Origin: SZUA-584 sp041656035
GTDB lineage: Bacteria > Bacillota > Clostridia > Christensenellales > SZUA-584
Direction: 5' to 3'
DNA length: 64,000 nucleotides
Assembly (NCBI GenBank): GCA_964586785.1
Contig: CAZPHS010000005.1
Coordinates: forward strand, 1-64,000
The notes below the pieces were generated by a model. That model did no database searches, was not told where the DNA came from, and was given only the letters and a program-made list of their open reading frames with translations. Shown one piece after another: positions 7,482 to 14,164 of this stretch; positions within the stretch are counted from its first letter, which is position 1, and each line of letters begins with the position of its first letter. Made by a program: the position numbers and the translations under genes.

Positions 7482-9281
7482 ATGAAAAATGAAAAAACAA
7501 TAACGCCGGGGCGGGACGCCGCCGAAGGCGAGCTGCTGGACATCTTTGAGAACAAAACGCCTATAAAAACACTGCTTTATTTGTTCAAAGGCAATTACGG
7601 CAAGCTAATGTGGTCAACGCTGCTATTTTTTATAAAACATAGCCCGTATTTGGCTATACCCGTTGTTACGGCAAACATTATAAACATAGTAACAACGCCC
7701 GTTGCTTACAAACTTGAAGATATAGGAATGAATCTTCTTGTAATAGGTGTTTTGCTGCTTGGCAACATTCCGTTTCATTACCTGCATGTTAAGATGTACA
7801 GCAAAGCCATCCGCCGTGTGGAAGCGAATATTCGCAACTCGTTGATAAGAAAGCTTCAGCAGCTCTCAATTACATACCACAAGCAAATGCAGTCGGGGAG
7901 GCTGCAATCAAAAATTATACGCGATGTTGAAGCGGTTGAGCAACTTTCCGGTCAGCTTTTTATAGGGCTGCTTGGTATTGCGGCTAATATCTCCGTGGCG
8001 CTTGCGGTTATGCTTTCCAAAAGCATACTTGTGTTTTCGTTTTTTCTTTTGGCGGTGCCGGTCGCGGTGATAACAATAGCCGCTTTCGGGCGCAAAATAA
8101 AAACGGTCAATAAGCAGTTTCGCAGGGAGATGGAGGAAACATCCGCAAAGGTGATGGAGATGGTAGAGCTGATTCCCGTAACCCGGGCGCATGGCTTGGA
8201 ACAGCAAGAGATAAAAAAGATGAAAATGCAGGTGGTACGCGTTGCCGACCGGGGCTACAGGCTCGATCTTGTTCAGTCGCTTTTCGGCAGCGTCAGCTGG
8301 ACGTCTTTTCAGGTTTTTCAGATGATTTGCCTCGCATTCACGGGCTACCTTGCTTTTATAGGCAAAATCAGTGTCGGCGAGGTTGTACTGTATCAGACTT
8401 ATTATGTCGCAGTGGTCAACCAGGTGGCAAACCTTGTGAATTTCGTTCCCGTAATGGCGAAAGGTTTGGAATCGGTGTCCTCCATAGGAGAAGTGCTGCT
8501 TTCGACGGATTTGGAGCATAACAGCGGTAAATATATTTTAAAAGATATACGCGGGGAAATTCTTTTTAAAAATGTGTCTTTTACATATAACGACCGCGGT
8601 GCCGAGCAGCGCGTGCTGTCGGATTTTAATCTATGCGTAAAAGCGGGGGAGACGGTTGCGCTGGTTGGCGAATCGGGCGCGGGCAAAACAACTCTGCTAA
8701 ACCTTGTTATCGGCTTTTTAAAGCCGGAAAGCGGATACATTAGCATTGACGGCAAAAAGCTTGAGGATATTGATTTAAAAAGTTTGCGCAAGCATCTGGC
8801 GGTTGTTCCGCAGAATACCATATTGTTTTCGGGTACGATAAGAGACAATATAACTTATGGTATGATGGACGTAAGCGAAAGCAAATTGCAAAACATAATA
8901 AAAGCGGCTAATCTTGAGGATATGATACAAAGCCTGCCCGACGGTCTTGAAACGGTTATAGGCGAGCACGGTGATAATCTTTCGGGCGGACAAAGACAGA
9001 GGATATCTATTGCGCGCGCGCTTATTCGTAATCCGCAGATTATACTGCTTGATGAAGCCACTTCCGCATTAGACAGCGTATCCGAGAAAAAAATACAATC
9101 CGCGCTTTTAAATTTAACGGCAAATCGTACCACGTTGATTGTCGCGCATCGTTTTTCAACAATAAGGGACGCGGATAAAATTGCGCTTGTCGGCGATGGT
9201 CGGTGCAGCGAGTTTGGCACATACGACGAACTGATGGCGAAAAAGGGAGCGTTTTACGCGTTAAAGCGGCTACAAATGTAA
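7482..9281 (+). CDS. ABC-type exporter, fused membrane and ATPase domains (MsbA/LmrA type)
   Basis: This half-transporter would dimerise in the membrane and export an unknown lipid, drug or peptide. The 599-aa protein has a six-helix transmembrane domain (about residues 35-340) and a nucleotide-binding domain. Walker A is GESGAGKTT at 395-403, the signature LSGGQ at 500-504 and Walker B ILLDE at 521-525, with AHRFST as the switch histidine. The start follows GAAGG. It has no partner half-transporter next to it, so a homodimer is likely. It runs toward the spoVA operon. The substrate cannot be inferred from sequence. Confidence 0.88.
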   Translation: MKNEKTITPGRDAAEGELLDIFENKTPIKTLLYLFKGNYGKLMWSTLLFFIKHSPYLAIPVVTANIINIVTTPVAYKLEDIGMNLLVIGVLLLGNIPFHYLHVKMYSKAIRRVEANIRNSLIRKLQQLSITYHKQMQSGRLQSKIIRDVEAVEQLSGQLFIGLLGIAANISVALAVMLSKSILVFSFFLLAVPVAVITIAAFGRKIKTVNKQFRREMEETSAKVMEMVELIPVTRAHGLEQQEIKKMKMQVVRVADRGYRLDLVQSLFGSVSWTSFQVFQMICLAFTGYLAFIGKISVGEVVLYQTYYVAVVNQVANLVNFVPVMAKGLESVSSIGEVLLSTDLEHNSGKYILKDIRGEILFKNVSFTYNDRGAEQRVLSDFNLCVKAGETVALVGESGAGKTTLLNLVIGFLKPESGYISIDGKKLEDIDLKSLRKHLAVVPQNTILFSGTIRDNITYGMMDVSESKLQNIIKAANLEDMIQSLPDGLETVIGEHGDNLSGGQRQRISIARALIRNPQIILLDEATSALDSVSEKKIQSALLNLTANRTTLIVAHRFSTIRDADKIALVGDGRCSEFGTYDELMAKKGAFYALKRLQM

Positions 9282-9331
9282 ACGCGCGCTTTTGACATTG
9301 AATATAATTAAAACGGAATAATCATAAGGTT

Positions 9332-9688
9332 TTACTTTCTTGTCTTCGGCGTAAATATTACAGCCACTATATACCCGAAAAGAACTGCCGCCGAAATACC
9401 GGCCGCCGTTGCGGTAACGCCGCCCGAAAGAGCGCCCAAAAGCCCCGATTCGTCTACGGCCTTGTATGCGCCTTTCGCCAAAGCGTAGCCGAAACCCGTA
9501 AGCGGAACCTTAGCGCCCGCGCCACCGAATTTTACGATAGGCTCGTAAAGCCCCAAGGCCGTAAGCGCCACGCCGGCAGTTACGAATATTACAAGTATGC
9601 GGGCGGGAGTCAAATCGGTTTTGGACAGCAGTATCTGACCGGCAGCGCATATTGCGCCGCCCACTAAAAACGCGGATAAGTAGTTCAT
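9332..9688 (-). CDS. spoVAE: Stage V sporulation protein AE (SpoVAE)
   Basis: A small integral membrane component of the SpoVA channel, which carries Ca-dipicolinate into the forespore and out during germination. The 118-aa product starting MNYLSAFLVGGAICAAGQ has the typical N-terminal helix and about four hydrophobic segments, with the glycine-rich KVPLTGFG. I chose the start at 9688 rather than a longer frame because it matches the family N-terminus and overlaps the spoVAD stop as ATGA. It is the last gene of the spoVA operon and converges on the ABC exporter. Confidence 0.93.
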   Translation of the reverse strand: MNYLSAFLVGGAICAAGQILLSKTDLTPARILVIFVTAGVALTALGLYEPIVKFGGAGAKVPLTGFGYALAKGAYKAVDESGLLGALSGGVTATAAGISAAVLFGYIVAVIFTPKTRK

Positions 9689-10704
9689 CCTCCGTACCCC
9701 ATTTCTATTGATATAGCGTGCGCTATGCAAGGTATGCTCTCTCCCTGAAGGGCGCTCGTAGGGCTGTGCAGCGCGCCTGTAGCGACAAACAGCAGCCGTT
9801 TTATACGCTCTTGAACAAGTTCCTTATAAAAGTGCCCGCACAGCATGGAAGCCCCGCAGCCGCAGCCGCTTCCGCCGCAGTTCATCTTTTCATCGCCGCC
9901 GTATATCAAAGATCCGCAGTCCTGATGGACAGCCGAAAAATCATGTTGCGAGTCGTCCGCCAGCTTATGGAACAGGCTTGTACCGAAAGTGCCCAAATCT
10001 CCCGTGAGTATTACATCGTAATAGTTATCGCCGCGCCCCGTGTCCTCAAGGTGGCATATAATGGTTTCAACCGCGGCGGGCGCCATTGCCGCGCCCATGT
10101 TATTAACATCCGTCGCGCCCAAATCTATAACGCGTCCCGCCGTTGCGTGCGTTGCGGCGGGATACCGTCCCCTGTCGGAAGTTAGCAAAACGGCGCCGGA
10201 AGCGCTTACGGTGTTTTGCGCGGAAGGCGTTTTTGGAGTTCCAAGCTCCAAGGGATTCCTAAACTGGCGCTCTGCCGTCGCAAAATGGCTGCTTGTCGCG
10301 CATACGACGTATCTCGCGAATCCGCCGTCCACAGCCATGGAACCAAGTATCGCGGATTCCGCCATTGTCGAGCAGGCGCCGTACAGCCCGAAAAAAGGTA
10401 TGCCGACCTCCCTCGCCGCGAATCCGGAGGCTATTATCTGGTTCAGCAAATCGCCGCCGAACAGAAACGAAATATCATCCGGCTTTAAATTTGCGCGCTC
10501 TATGACCGATTCGACGGCTTTCAAATATATTTTCCGCTCCGCCTGCTCATATGTTTTCTCGCCCCAATGTTCATCGTCAAATGTTAAATCAAAGCTTTGC
10601 CCGAAGGGGCCTTCTTTTTCTTTTCTGCCCGCAACGGAATACGCCGCCGTTATATTAGGCGGATTTTTAAATTTAATTGTTCTCTTTCCTATTTGCGATC
10701 CCAT
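9685..10704 (-). CDS. spoVAD: Stage V sporulation protein AD (SpoVAD)
   Basis: The soluble, thiolase-fold SpoVA component that binds dipicolinic acid in the spore inner-membrane complex. The 339-aa sequence has thiolase-like features, including FFGLYGACSTMAES, where the ketosynthase cysteine would sit, and a GGSGCGCGASM segment near residue 270. AAAGGTG precedes the ATG. The gene lies one base after the spoVAC stop and overlaps spoVAE by three bases, giving the conserved C-D-E order. Confidence 0.96.
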   Translation of the reverse strand: MGSQIGKRTIKFKNPPNITAAYSVAGRKEKEGPFGQSFDLTFDDEHWGEKTYEQAERKIYLKAVESVIERANLKPDDISFLFGGDLLNQIIASGFAAREVGIPFFGLYGACSTMAESAILGSMAVDGGFARYVVCATSSHFATAERQFRNPLELGTPKTPSAQNTVSASGAVLLTSDRGRYPAATHATAGRVIDLGATDVNNMGAAMAPAAVETIICHLEDTGRGDNYYDVILTGDLGTFGTSLFHKLADDSQHDFSAVHQDCGSLIYGGDEKMNCGGSGCGCGASMLCGHFYKELVQERIKRLLFVATGALHSPTSALQGESIPCIAHAISIEMGYGG

Positions 10705-10705
10705 T

Positions 10706-11164
10706 TTACAACACCTTTATTATGTAATAAATAACGCCCGCTATAACGGAAGAGCTTATGCCGTACACCAGAACCGGTCCGGCTATAGTAAAAAGCTTCG
10801 CCCCTACTCCTAAAACATAGCCTTCCCACTTAAACTCGAGCGCCGGCGCCACAACGGAGTTGGCAAATCCGGTAATAGGCACTATAGAGCCCGCGCCCGC
10901 GACGCGTCCAAGCAAATCGTACACACCGAAGCCCGTGAAAATCGCGCCTAAAAATATAAGCACTGTTGTACGGAAAGAATCCGCGCCCTCTTCGCCAAAA
11001 CCAAGTATACACTTGCCCAAATCATCAAGCGCCTCGCCGAGAACGCATATAAGCCCGCCCGCTATAAACGCCATAACACATTCTTTAAGTAGAGGGCTTT
11101 TAGGAGCCGCGTTTTTTACATATTGCAGATAATTTGTATCATCAACACTTTTTTTTATATCCAT
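10706..11164 (-). CDS. spoVAC: Stage V sporulation protein AC (SpoVAC)
   Basis: A membrane component of the SpoVA complex; in Bacillus it is reported to behave as a mechanosensitive channel. The 152-aa protein has about four hydrophobic segments and family motifs such as KECVMAFIAGGLICVLGE and GSIVPITGFANS. I place the start at 11164 (MDIKK), 11 codons inside the longest frame, because it directly follows the upstream 35-aa ORF stop. The GSIVPITGFANS segment parallels KVPLTGFG of SpoVAE, reflecting their related folds. Confidence 0.95.
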   Translation of the reverse strand: MDIKKSVDDTNYLQYVKNAAPKSPLLKECVMAFIAGGLICVLGEALDDLGKCILGFGEEGADSFRTTVLIFLGAIFTGFGVYDLLGRVAGAGSIVPITGFANSVVAPALEFKWEGYVLGVGAKLFTIAGPVLVYGISSSVIAGVIYYIIKVL

Positions 11165-11168
11165 GTGC

Positions 11169-11276
11169 TTAAACCTTCTCTTCTTTTGATACGACAACCT
11201 TTGTAAACGTCTCGTTCTCCTCGACGTTTTTCATGCTGCCTATATTTGTTTCAGGTATCTTTACAAACCCGTCCAT
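11169..11276 (-). CDS. 35-aa hydrophilic ORF between spoVAB and spoVAC
   Basis: I do not recognise this ORF. It starts MDGFVKIPETNIG and ends VVVSKEEKV, with no membrane segment and a charged, Glu/Lys-rich tail. It has a good AAGGAG site four bases before the ATG. It fills the gap between spoVAB (12 bases away) and spoVAC (4 bases away), in the same direction. The tight fit and ribosome site support translation, while its shortness leaves room for a coupling leader rather than a functional protein. Confidence 0.62.
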   Translation of the reverse strand: MDGFVKIPETNIGSMKNVEENETFTKVVVSKEEKV

Positions 11277-11288
11277 AGCGTCTCCTTT

Positions 11289-11702
11289 CTAAAACACATC
11301 CGATATCCAGTAAACCAAAGACCCCGCAAGCTTACCCAGCATAAACCAAAGCAGCACAACTATTATAAGTATCTGAGTAAAACCGCTTTTTTTCAAAAGG
11401 GGTATCATATTGGCGACCTCCGCCAGGCACGCGATGAATATTCCCACATAAACGCCCGAAAACAATCCGAACAATGCCGCCGCAAAGCCGCCTACGGACA
11501 GAGTAACCGGAAATATTGTTATGAGCGTTCCTGCCACGCCGCCGGCAGCGGCGCCCGCCGACATAGCCGTACCCGCCGTTTTATGCCTAAGCGCCAGCAT
11601 TGTTTTGGAAAACACGCCGAGCAAAACAAAAAACGCGCTCACAGTGCCGCCTATAACAAGCCCGGTGCAAAGGCCGGTTAGCGCCGCGAGAAAATCACTC
11701 AT
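11289..11702 (-). CDS. spoVAB: Stage V sporulation protein AB (SpoVAB)
   Basis: An integral membrane protein of the spoVA operon, needed in Bacillus for dipicolinate handling. The 137-aa product has four to five predicted transmembrane helices and the family-type N-terminus MSDFLAALTGLCTGLVIGG. Its ATG lies inside the end of spoVAA (ATGAGTGA, 8-base overlap). Low sequence complexity makes the call rest on position between spoVAA and spoVAC as well as on pattern. Confidence 0.9.
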   Translation of the reverse strand: MSDFLAALTGLCTGLVIGGTVSAFFVLLGVFSKTMLALRHKTAGTAMSAGAAAGGVAGTLITIFPVTLSVGGFAAALFGLFSGVYVGIFIACLAEVANMIPLLKKSGFTQILIIVVLLWFMLGKLAGSLVYWISDVF

Positions 11703-12276
11703 CGGGATGTTTGCTTTTTGCCGCCAGAAAATCGCGCAGTGAAGTCTCGTACTCGTATATATCTATATCAAGCACCGACGAGCGTTTCTTTCTTTTGGAC
11801 AGCAGGCCAAGAAGCACAACAAACCCGAGCGCAACACCTATCGAATACGGTATGCTTACAATAAGAGAATCAACGCGCGCGCCGCCGTTAAAAAAGGCGT
11901 AGATGCTCTCATGAACATTTTTCATATTAACGTCCTCATGAAATGTCATAAGAGCGACGGCGCCGCCGAAAAACGTTATTATTGAAAGCAGCGCCGTTTT
12001 CAGCGTCTTTTTCAAAACGCTTTGCTTTTTGTGCCTAAGATAAACGCCGCATTCGTCCGGACCAAGGCTGTTTACAGTGTACCCGGGGTATAACGCCGTA
12101 AGCTTTTTTGCCGCCTCAAAAGCGGTAATTGTGTGCGCCTCACCCGTAAATTCTATAAACTCGCTTTCAAGAGGCGCCGTATCCGCTCCTAACACGGAAC
12201 ATACCTGCGAAAGCTTAAAGCGCCGTTTATCCGTATATGAGATTTTCTCCAGACTGAAATAAAGCTCGCCTGCCAT
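11695..12276 (-). CDS. spoVAA: Stage V sporulation protein AA (SpoVAA)
   Basis: SpoVAA has an N-terminal cytosolic two-domain part followed by membrane helices. The 193-aa product matches this plan: about 95 soluble residues (MAGELYFSLEKISYT...), then two hydrophobic segments near 100-120 and 140-165, and a charged tail. I use the start at 12276 rather than the GTATG-containing longer frame, because it follows the upstream small-ORF stop by two bases (TAGCAATG). There is no strong ribosome site, so translation is probably coupled to that ORF. Confidence 0.88.
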   Translation of the reverse strand: MAGELYFSLEKISYTDKRRFKLSQVCSVLGADTAPLESEFIEFTGEAHTITAFEAAKKLTALYPGYTVNSLGPDECGVYLRHKKQSVLKKTLKTALLSIITFFGGAVALMTFHEDVNMKNVHESIYAFFNGGARVDSLIVSIPYSIGVALGFVVLLGLLSKRKKRSSVLDIDIYEYETSLRDFLAAKSKHPDE

Positions 12277-12278
12277 TG

Positions 12279-12410
12279 CTATACATACCACGCGTCAAAA
12301 TATATGTTACGGTGCGGGAACAGCAATATAGTAACCAACACCGCGAGCGCGGCTATAAAAAGCGTTATAAGCAAAGCCATCGCCCACCTTTTGCGAAGCG
12401 CATAAAGCAC
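12279..12410 (-). CDS. 43-aa single-pass membrane ORF heading the spoVA operon
   Basis: I do not recognise this ORF. A GTG start at 12410 lies 11 bases after a strong AAGGAGG. The peptide has a basic N-terminus (LYALRKRW), one hydrophobic helix of about 22 residues (MALLITLFIAALAVLVTILL) and a short C-terminus ending AWYV. It sits between the predicted sigma-G promoter and spoVAA, whose ATG comes two bases after its stop. It may be a small forespore membrane protein or a translational leader for spoVAA. Confidence 0.68.
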   Translation of the reverse strand: MLYALRKRWAMALLITLFIAALAVLVTILLFPHRNIYFDAWYV

Positions 12411-12456
12411 GATTATTAATGCCTCCTTTTTTGCGGCAAAATATATACCGCGCTAC

Positions 12457-12487
12457 TATTATGGCACCGCCGGTAAAAAAATATTAA
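12457..12487 (-). promoter_or_regulatory. Predicted sigma-G promoter of the spoVA operon
   Basis: On the minus strand TTAATA (12482-12487) and CATAATA (12457-12463) are 18 bases apart. This closely matches the sigma-G consensus TGNATA / CATNNTA. It lies after the sigF stop and before the 43-aa ORF, and spoVA is a known sigma-G target in Bacillus. Confidence 0.65.
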
Positions 12488-12498
12488 TGATTGCCCGC

Positions 12499-13233
12499 CT
12501 ATTCGACGGCTTTTTTTAGTTTCCGTATGGTTTTGGTAATAAGCCTTGAAACCTGAACCTGGGATACGCCTAAAATGGACGCAATCTCGGTTTGAGTTTT
12601 ATCGCTGAAGAATCTTAGCATTATAAGCTTGCGTTCTTTGGGCTCAAGCTGTTGTATAAGCTCTTTCAGTAATATTGTATCTATAATGTCGTTATCGCTG
12701 TTTTCGCACATAGTGTCTATAAGCATGGTTTTTGAACCTTCGTCCTCAAAAGCTGGTTCAAAAATAGAAACGGGCGTGCGCACAGCCTCCATGGCAAAAA
12801 CTATATCCTCAGGTGCCATATCAAGCTTTCGCGCAATTTCGTCTATTGTCGGCTCGCGTTTAAGTTCGTTTTTTAAAGCTTCCTTGGCGTTGTAGATTTC
12901 AAAAGATTTTTCGCGAAGTGAACGGCTCACCTTTATTATGCCGTCGTCGCGCAGAAAGCGTTTTATCTCTCCGGCTATCATAGGCACGGCATACGTTGAG
13001 AAACGAACCTCAAATTTAGCGTCGTACCCAAGCACCGCCTTAACCAGCCCGAGGCTGCCAATCTGCATCAAGTCTTCAAACTCCACACCCCGGTTTAAAA
13101 ATTTTTTAACTATGCTTTTTACCAGTGCCGTGTTACGCACAACAAGAGTTTCTTTGGCCGCGGCGTCTCCGCTTTGGGCGGCTTTTATAAGCGCAAGGCT
13201 CTCTTCATGTGAGAGCAAGCCTTTGTTTGCCAT
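12499..13233 (-). CDS. sigF: RNA polymerase sigma-F factor
   Basis: The first forespore-specific sigma factor. The 244-aa protein has sigma-70 region 2 (FEDLMQIGSLGLVKAV, RFSTYAVPMIAGEIKRFLRDDG), region 3 and region 4 (LEPKERKLIMLRFF, TQTEIASILGVSQVQVSRL). Sigma-G is a close relative, but the position directly after spoIIAB identifies sigma-F. The ATG lies four bases after the spoIIAB stop. Activity is expected to be controlled by SpoIIAB and SpoIIAA from the same operon. Confidence 0.96.
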   Translation of the reverse strand: MANKGLLSHEESLALIKAAQSGDAAAKETLVVRNTALVKSIVKKFLNRGVEFEDLMQIGSLGLVKAVLGYDAKFEVRFSTYAVPMIAGEIKRFLRDDGIIKVSRSLREKSFEIYNAKEALKNELKREPTIDEIARKLDMAPEDIVFAMEAVRTPVSIFEPAFEDEGSKTMLIDTMCENSDNDIIDTILLKELIQQLEPKERKLIMLRFFSDKTQTEIASILGVSQVQVSRLITKTIRKLKKAVE

Positions 13234-13237
13234 TCTT

Positions 13238-13669
13238 CTAACCCTGCTGTCCTATCTTTTTAATAAGCTCCACCGACGTTCCTTTACCGGGCGTTGATAT
13301 AACATTTACGCCGTCCATAAACGTTTCCATCACGGTAAACCCCATGCCCGAGCGGGAGTCGTCCTTCGATGTGCTGTAAAAAGGCTGGCGAGCCGCTAAA
13401 ATATCGCTTATGCCTATGCCAAAGTCCGTAATGACTACGGTTATCGCGCGCCCCTCAAGAGCTGCGGATATGTGTATCTCGCCCGGCGATTTGGGATACG
13501 CGTGAACAATGGCGTTGGTTACCGCCTCCGAAACGGCTGTTTTTATATCCGCTATTTCTTCGAGTGTGGGGTTTAGCTGTGTGGCAAACGCGCCCACAAC
13601 GCTGCGCGCAAAGCCTTCGTTTACGGATATCCCGGGCAGTTTTAACTCCATAGTATTTTTGTTTTCCAT
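13238..13669 (-). CDS. spoIIAB: Anti-sigma-F factor SpoIIAB
   Basis: A GHKL-family serine kinase that holds sigma-F inactive and phosphorylates SpoIIAA. The 143-aa protein shows the N-box EAVTNAIVHAYP (48-59), the G1 box DFGIGI (82-87) and the G2 box GMGF (108-111). It lies 11 bases after spoIIAA and four before sigF, the universal order of this operon. Confidence 0.97.
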   Translation of the reverse strand: MENKNTMELKLPGISVNEGFARSVVGAFATQLNPTLEEIADIKTAVSEAVTNAIVHAYPKSPGEIHISAALEGRAITVVITDFGIGISDILAARQPFYSTSKDDSRSGMGFTVMETFMDGVNVISTPGKGTSVELIKKIGQQG

Positions 13670-13680
13670 AAAGGCCCCCG

Positions 13681-13989
13681 TTATTTTAATTTTTTGATAA
13701 TTTTGTATATACCGCTCACGTTGAATACTTTTTCAATCTGCCGGTTAGGGTTTTTGACATACATACTGCGGCCTGCGGCTTTAAGCGCCTTGTATCGGCC
13801 GAGTATAACCCCAAGACCGGAGCTGTCCATAAAGCTTAAGTTTTTAAGGTCGAGTATAAGGTCGGCTTCCCTGTAACGCCAAATTAACCGGTCAAGTTCA
13901 TCTTTAGCCCAAGCGGCGGCATGATGGTCTAGCTCGCCGTATAAGCTGGCGGTGATATTTCGGCTTTGCTGCGTAACCCTAATGTGCAT
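13681..13989 (-). CDS. spoIIAA: Anti-anti-sigma factor SpoIIAA
   Basis: A STAS-domain protein that releases sigma-F by binding SpoIIAB when unphosphorylated. The 102-aa product carries DSSGLG at 55-60; by alignment with Bacillus SpoIIAA the phosphorylated residue is S57. The frame is open for 44 codons further upstream, but the ATG at 13989 has AAAGGA at good spacing and gives the normal family length and N-terminus. It is the first gene of the operon. Confidence 0.95.
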   Translation of the reverse strand: MHIRVTQQSRNITASLYGELDHHAAAWAKDELDRLIWRYREADLILDLKNLSFMDSSGLGVILGRYKALKAAGRSMYVKNPNRQIEKVFNVSGIYKIIKKLK

Positions 13990-14019
13990 ACATATAATCC
14001 TTTCATGTAATCCATTACT

Positions 14020-14045
14020 ATTTCTTGTTGCAAATAAGCTATCCT
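14020..14045 (-). promoter_or_regulatory. Candidate sigma-H promoter of spoIIA
   Basis: On the minus strand AGGATA (14040-14045) lies 15 bases before GAAAT (14020-14024), about 30 bases before spoIIAA. This resembles the sigma-H pattern (AGGAWWT / GAAT), and spoIIA is sigma-H-dependent in Bacillus. The -10 is not perfect. Confidence 0.4.
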
Positions 14046-14164
14046 TTAAGAGGTTTTGACGAATGCTGGGATGTTTTAATACTAAAATATGGTTGATGTC
14101 GAAATAAATATTGCCCTTCATTTCGGACAGGCTAAAAGTATAAGAAAACAGGGATTTTTAAAAT

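Noticed and set aside
7198..7485. A 95-codon plus-strand frame between tRNA-Leu and the ABC exporter
   Set aside because: It starts inside the tRNA terminator, has no ribosome site, an odd composition, and overlaps the exporter start.
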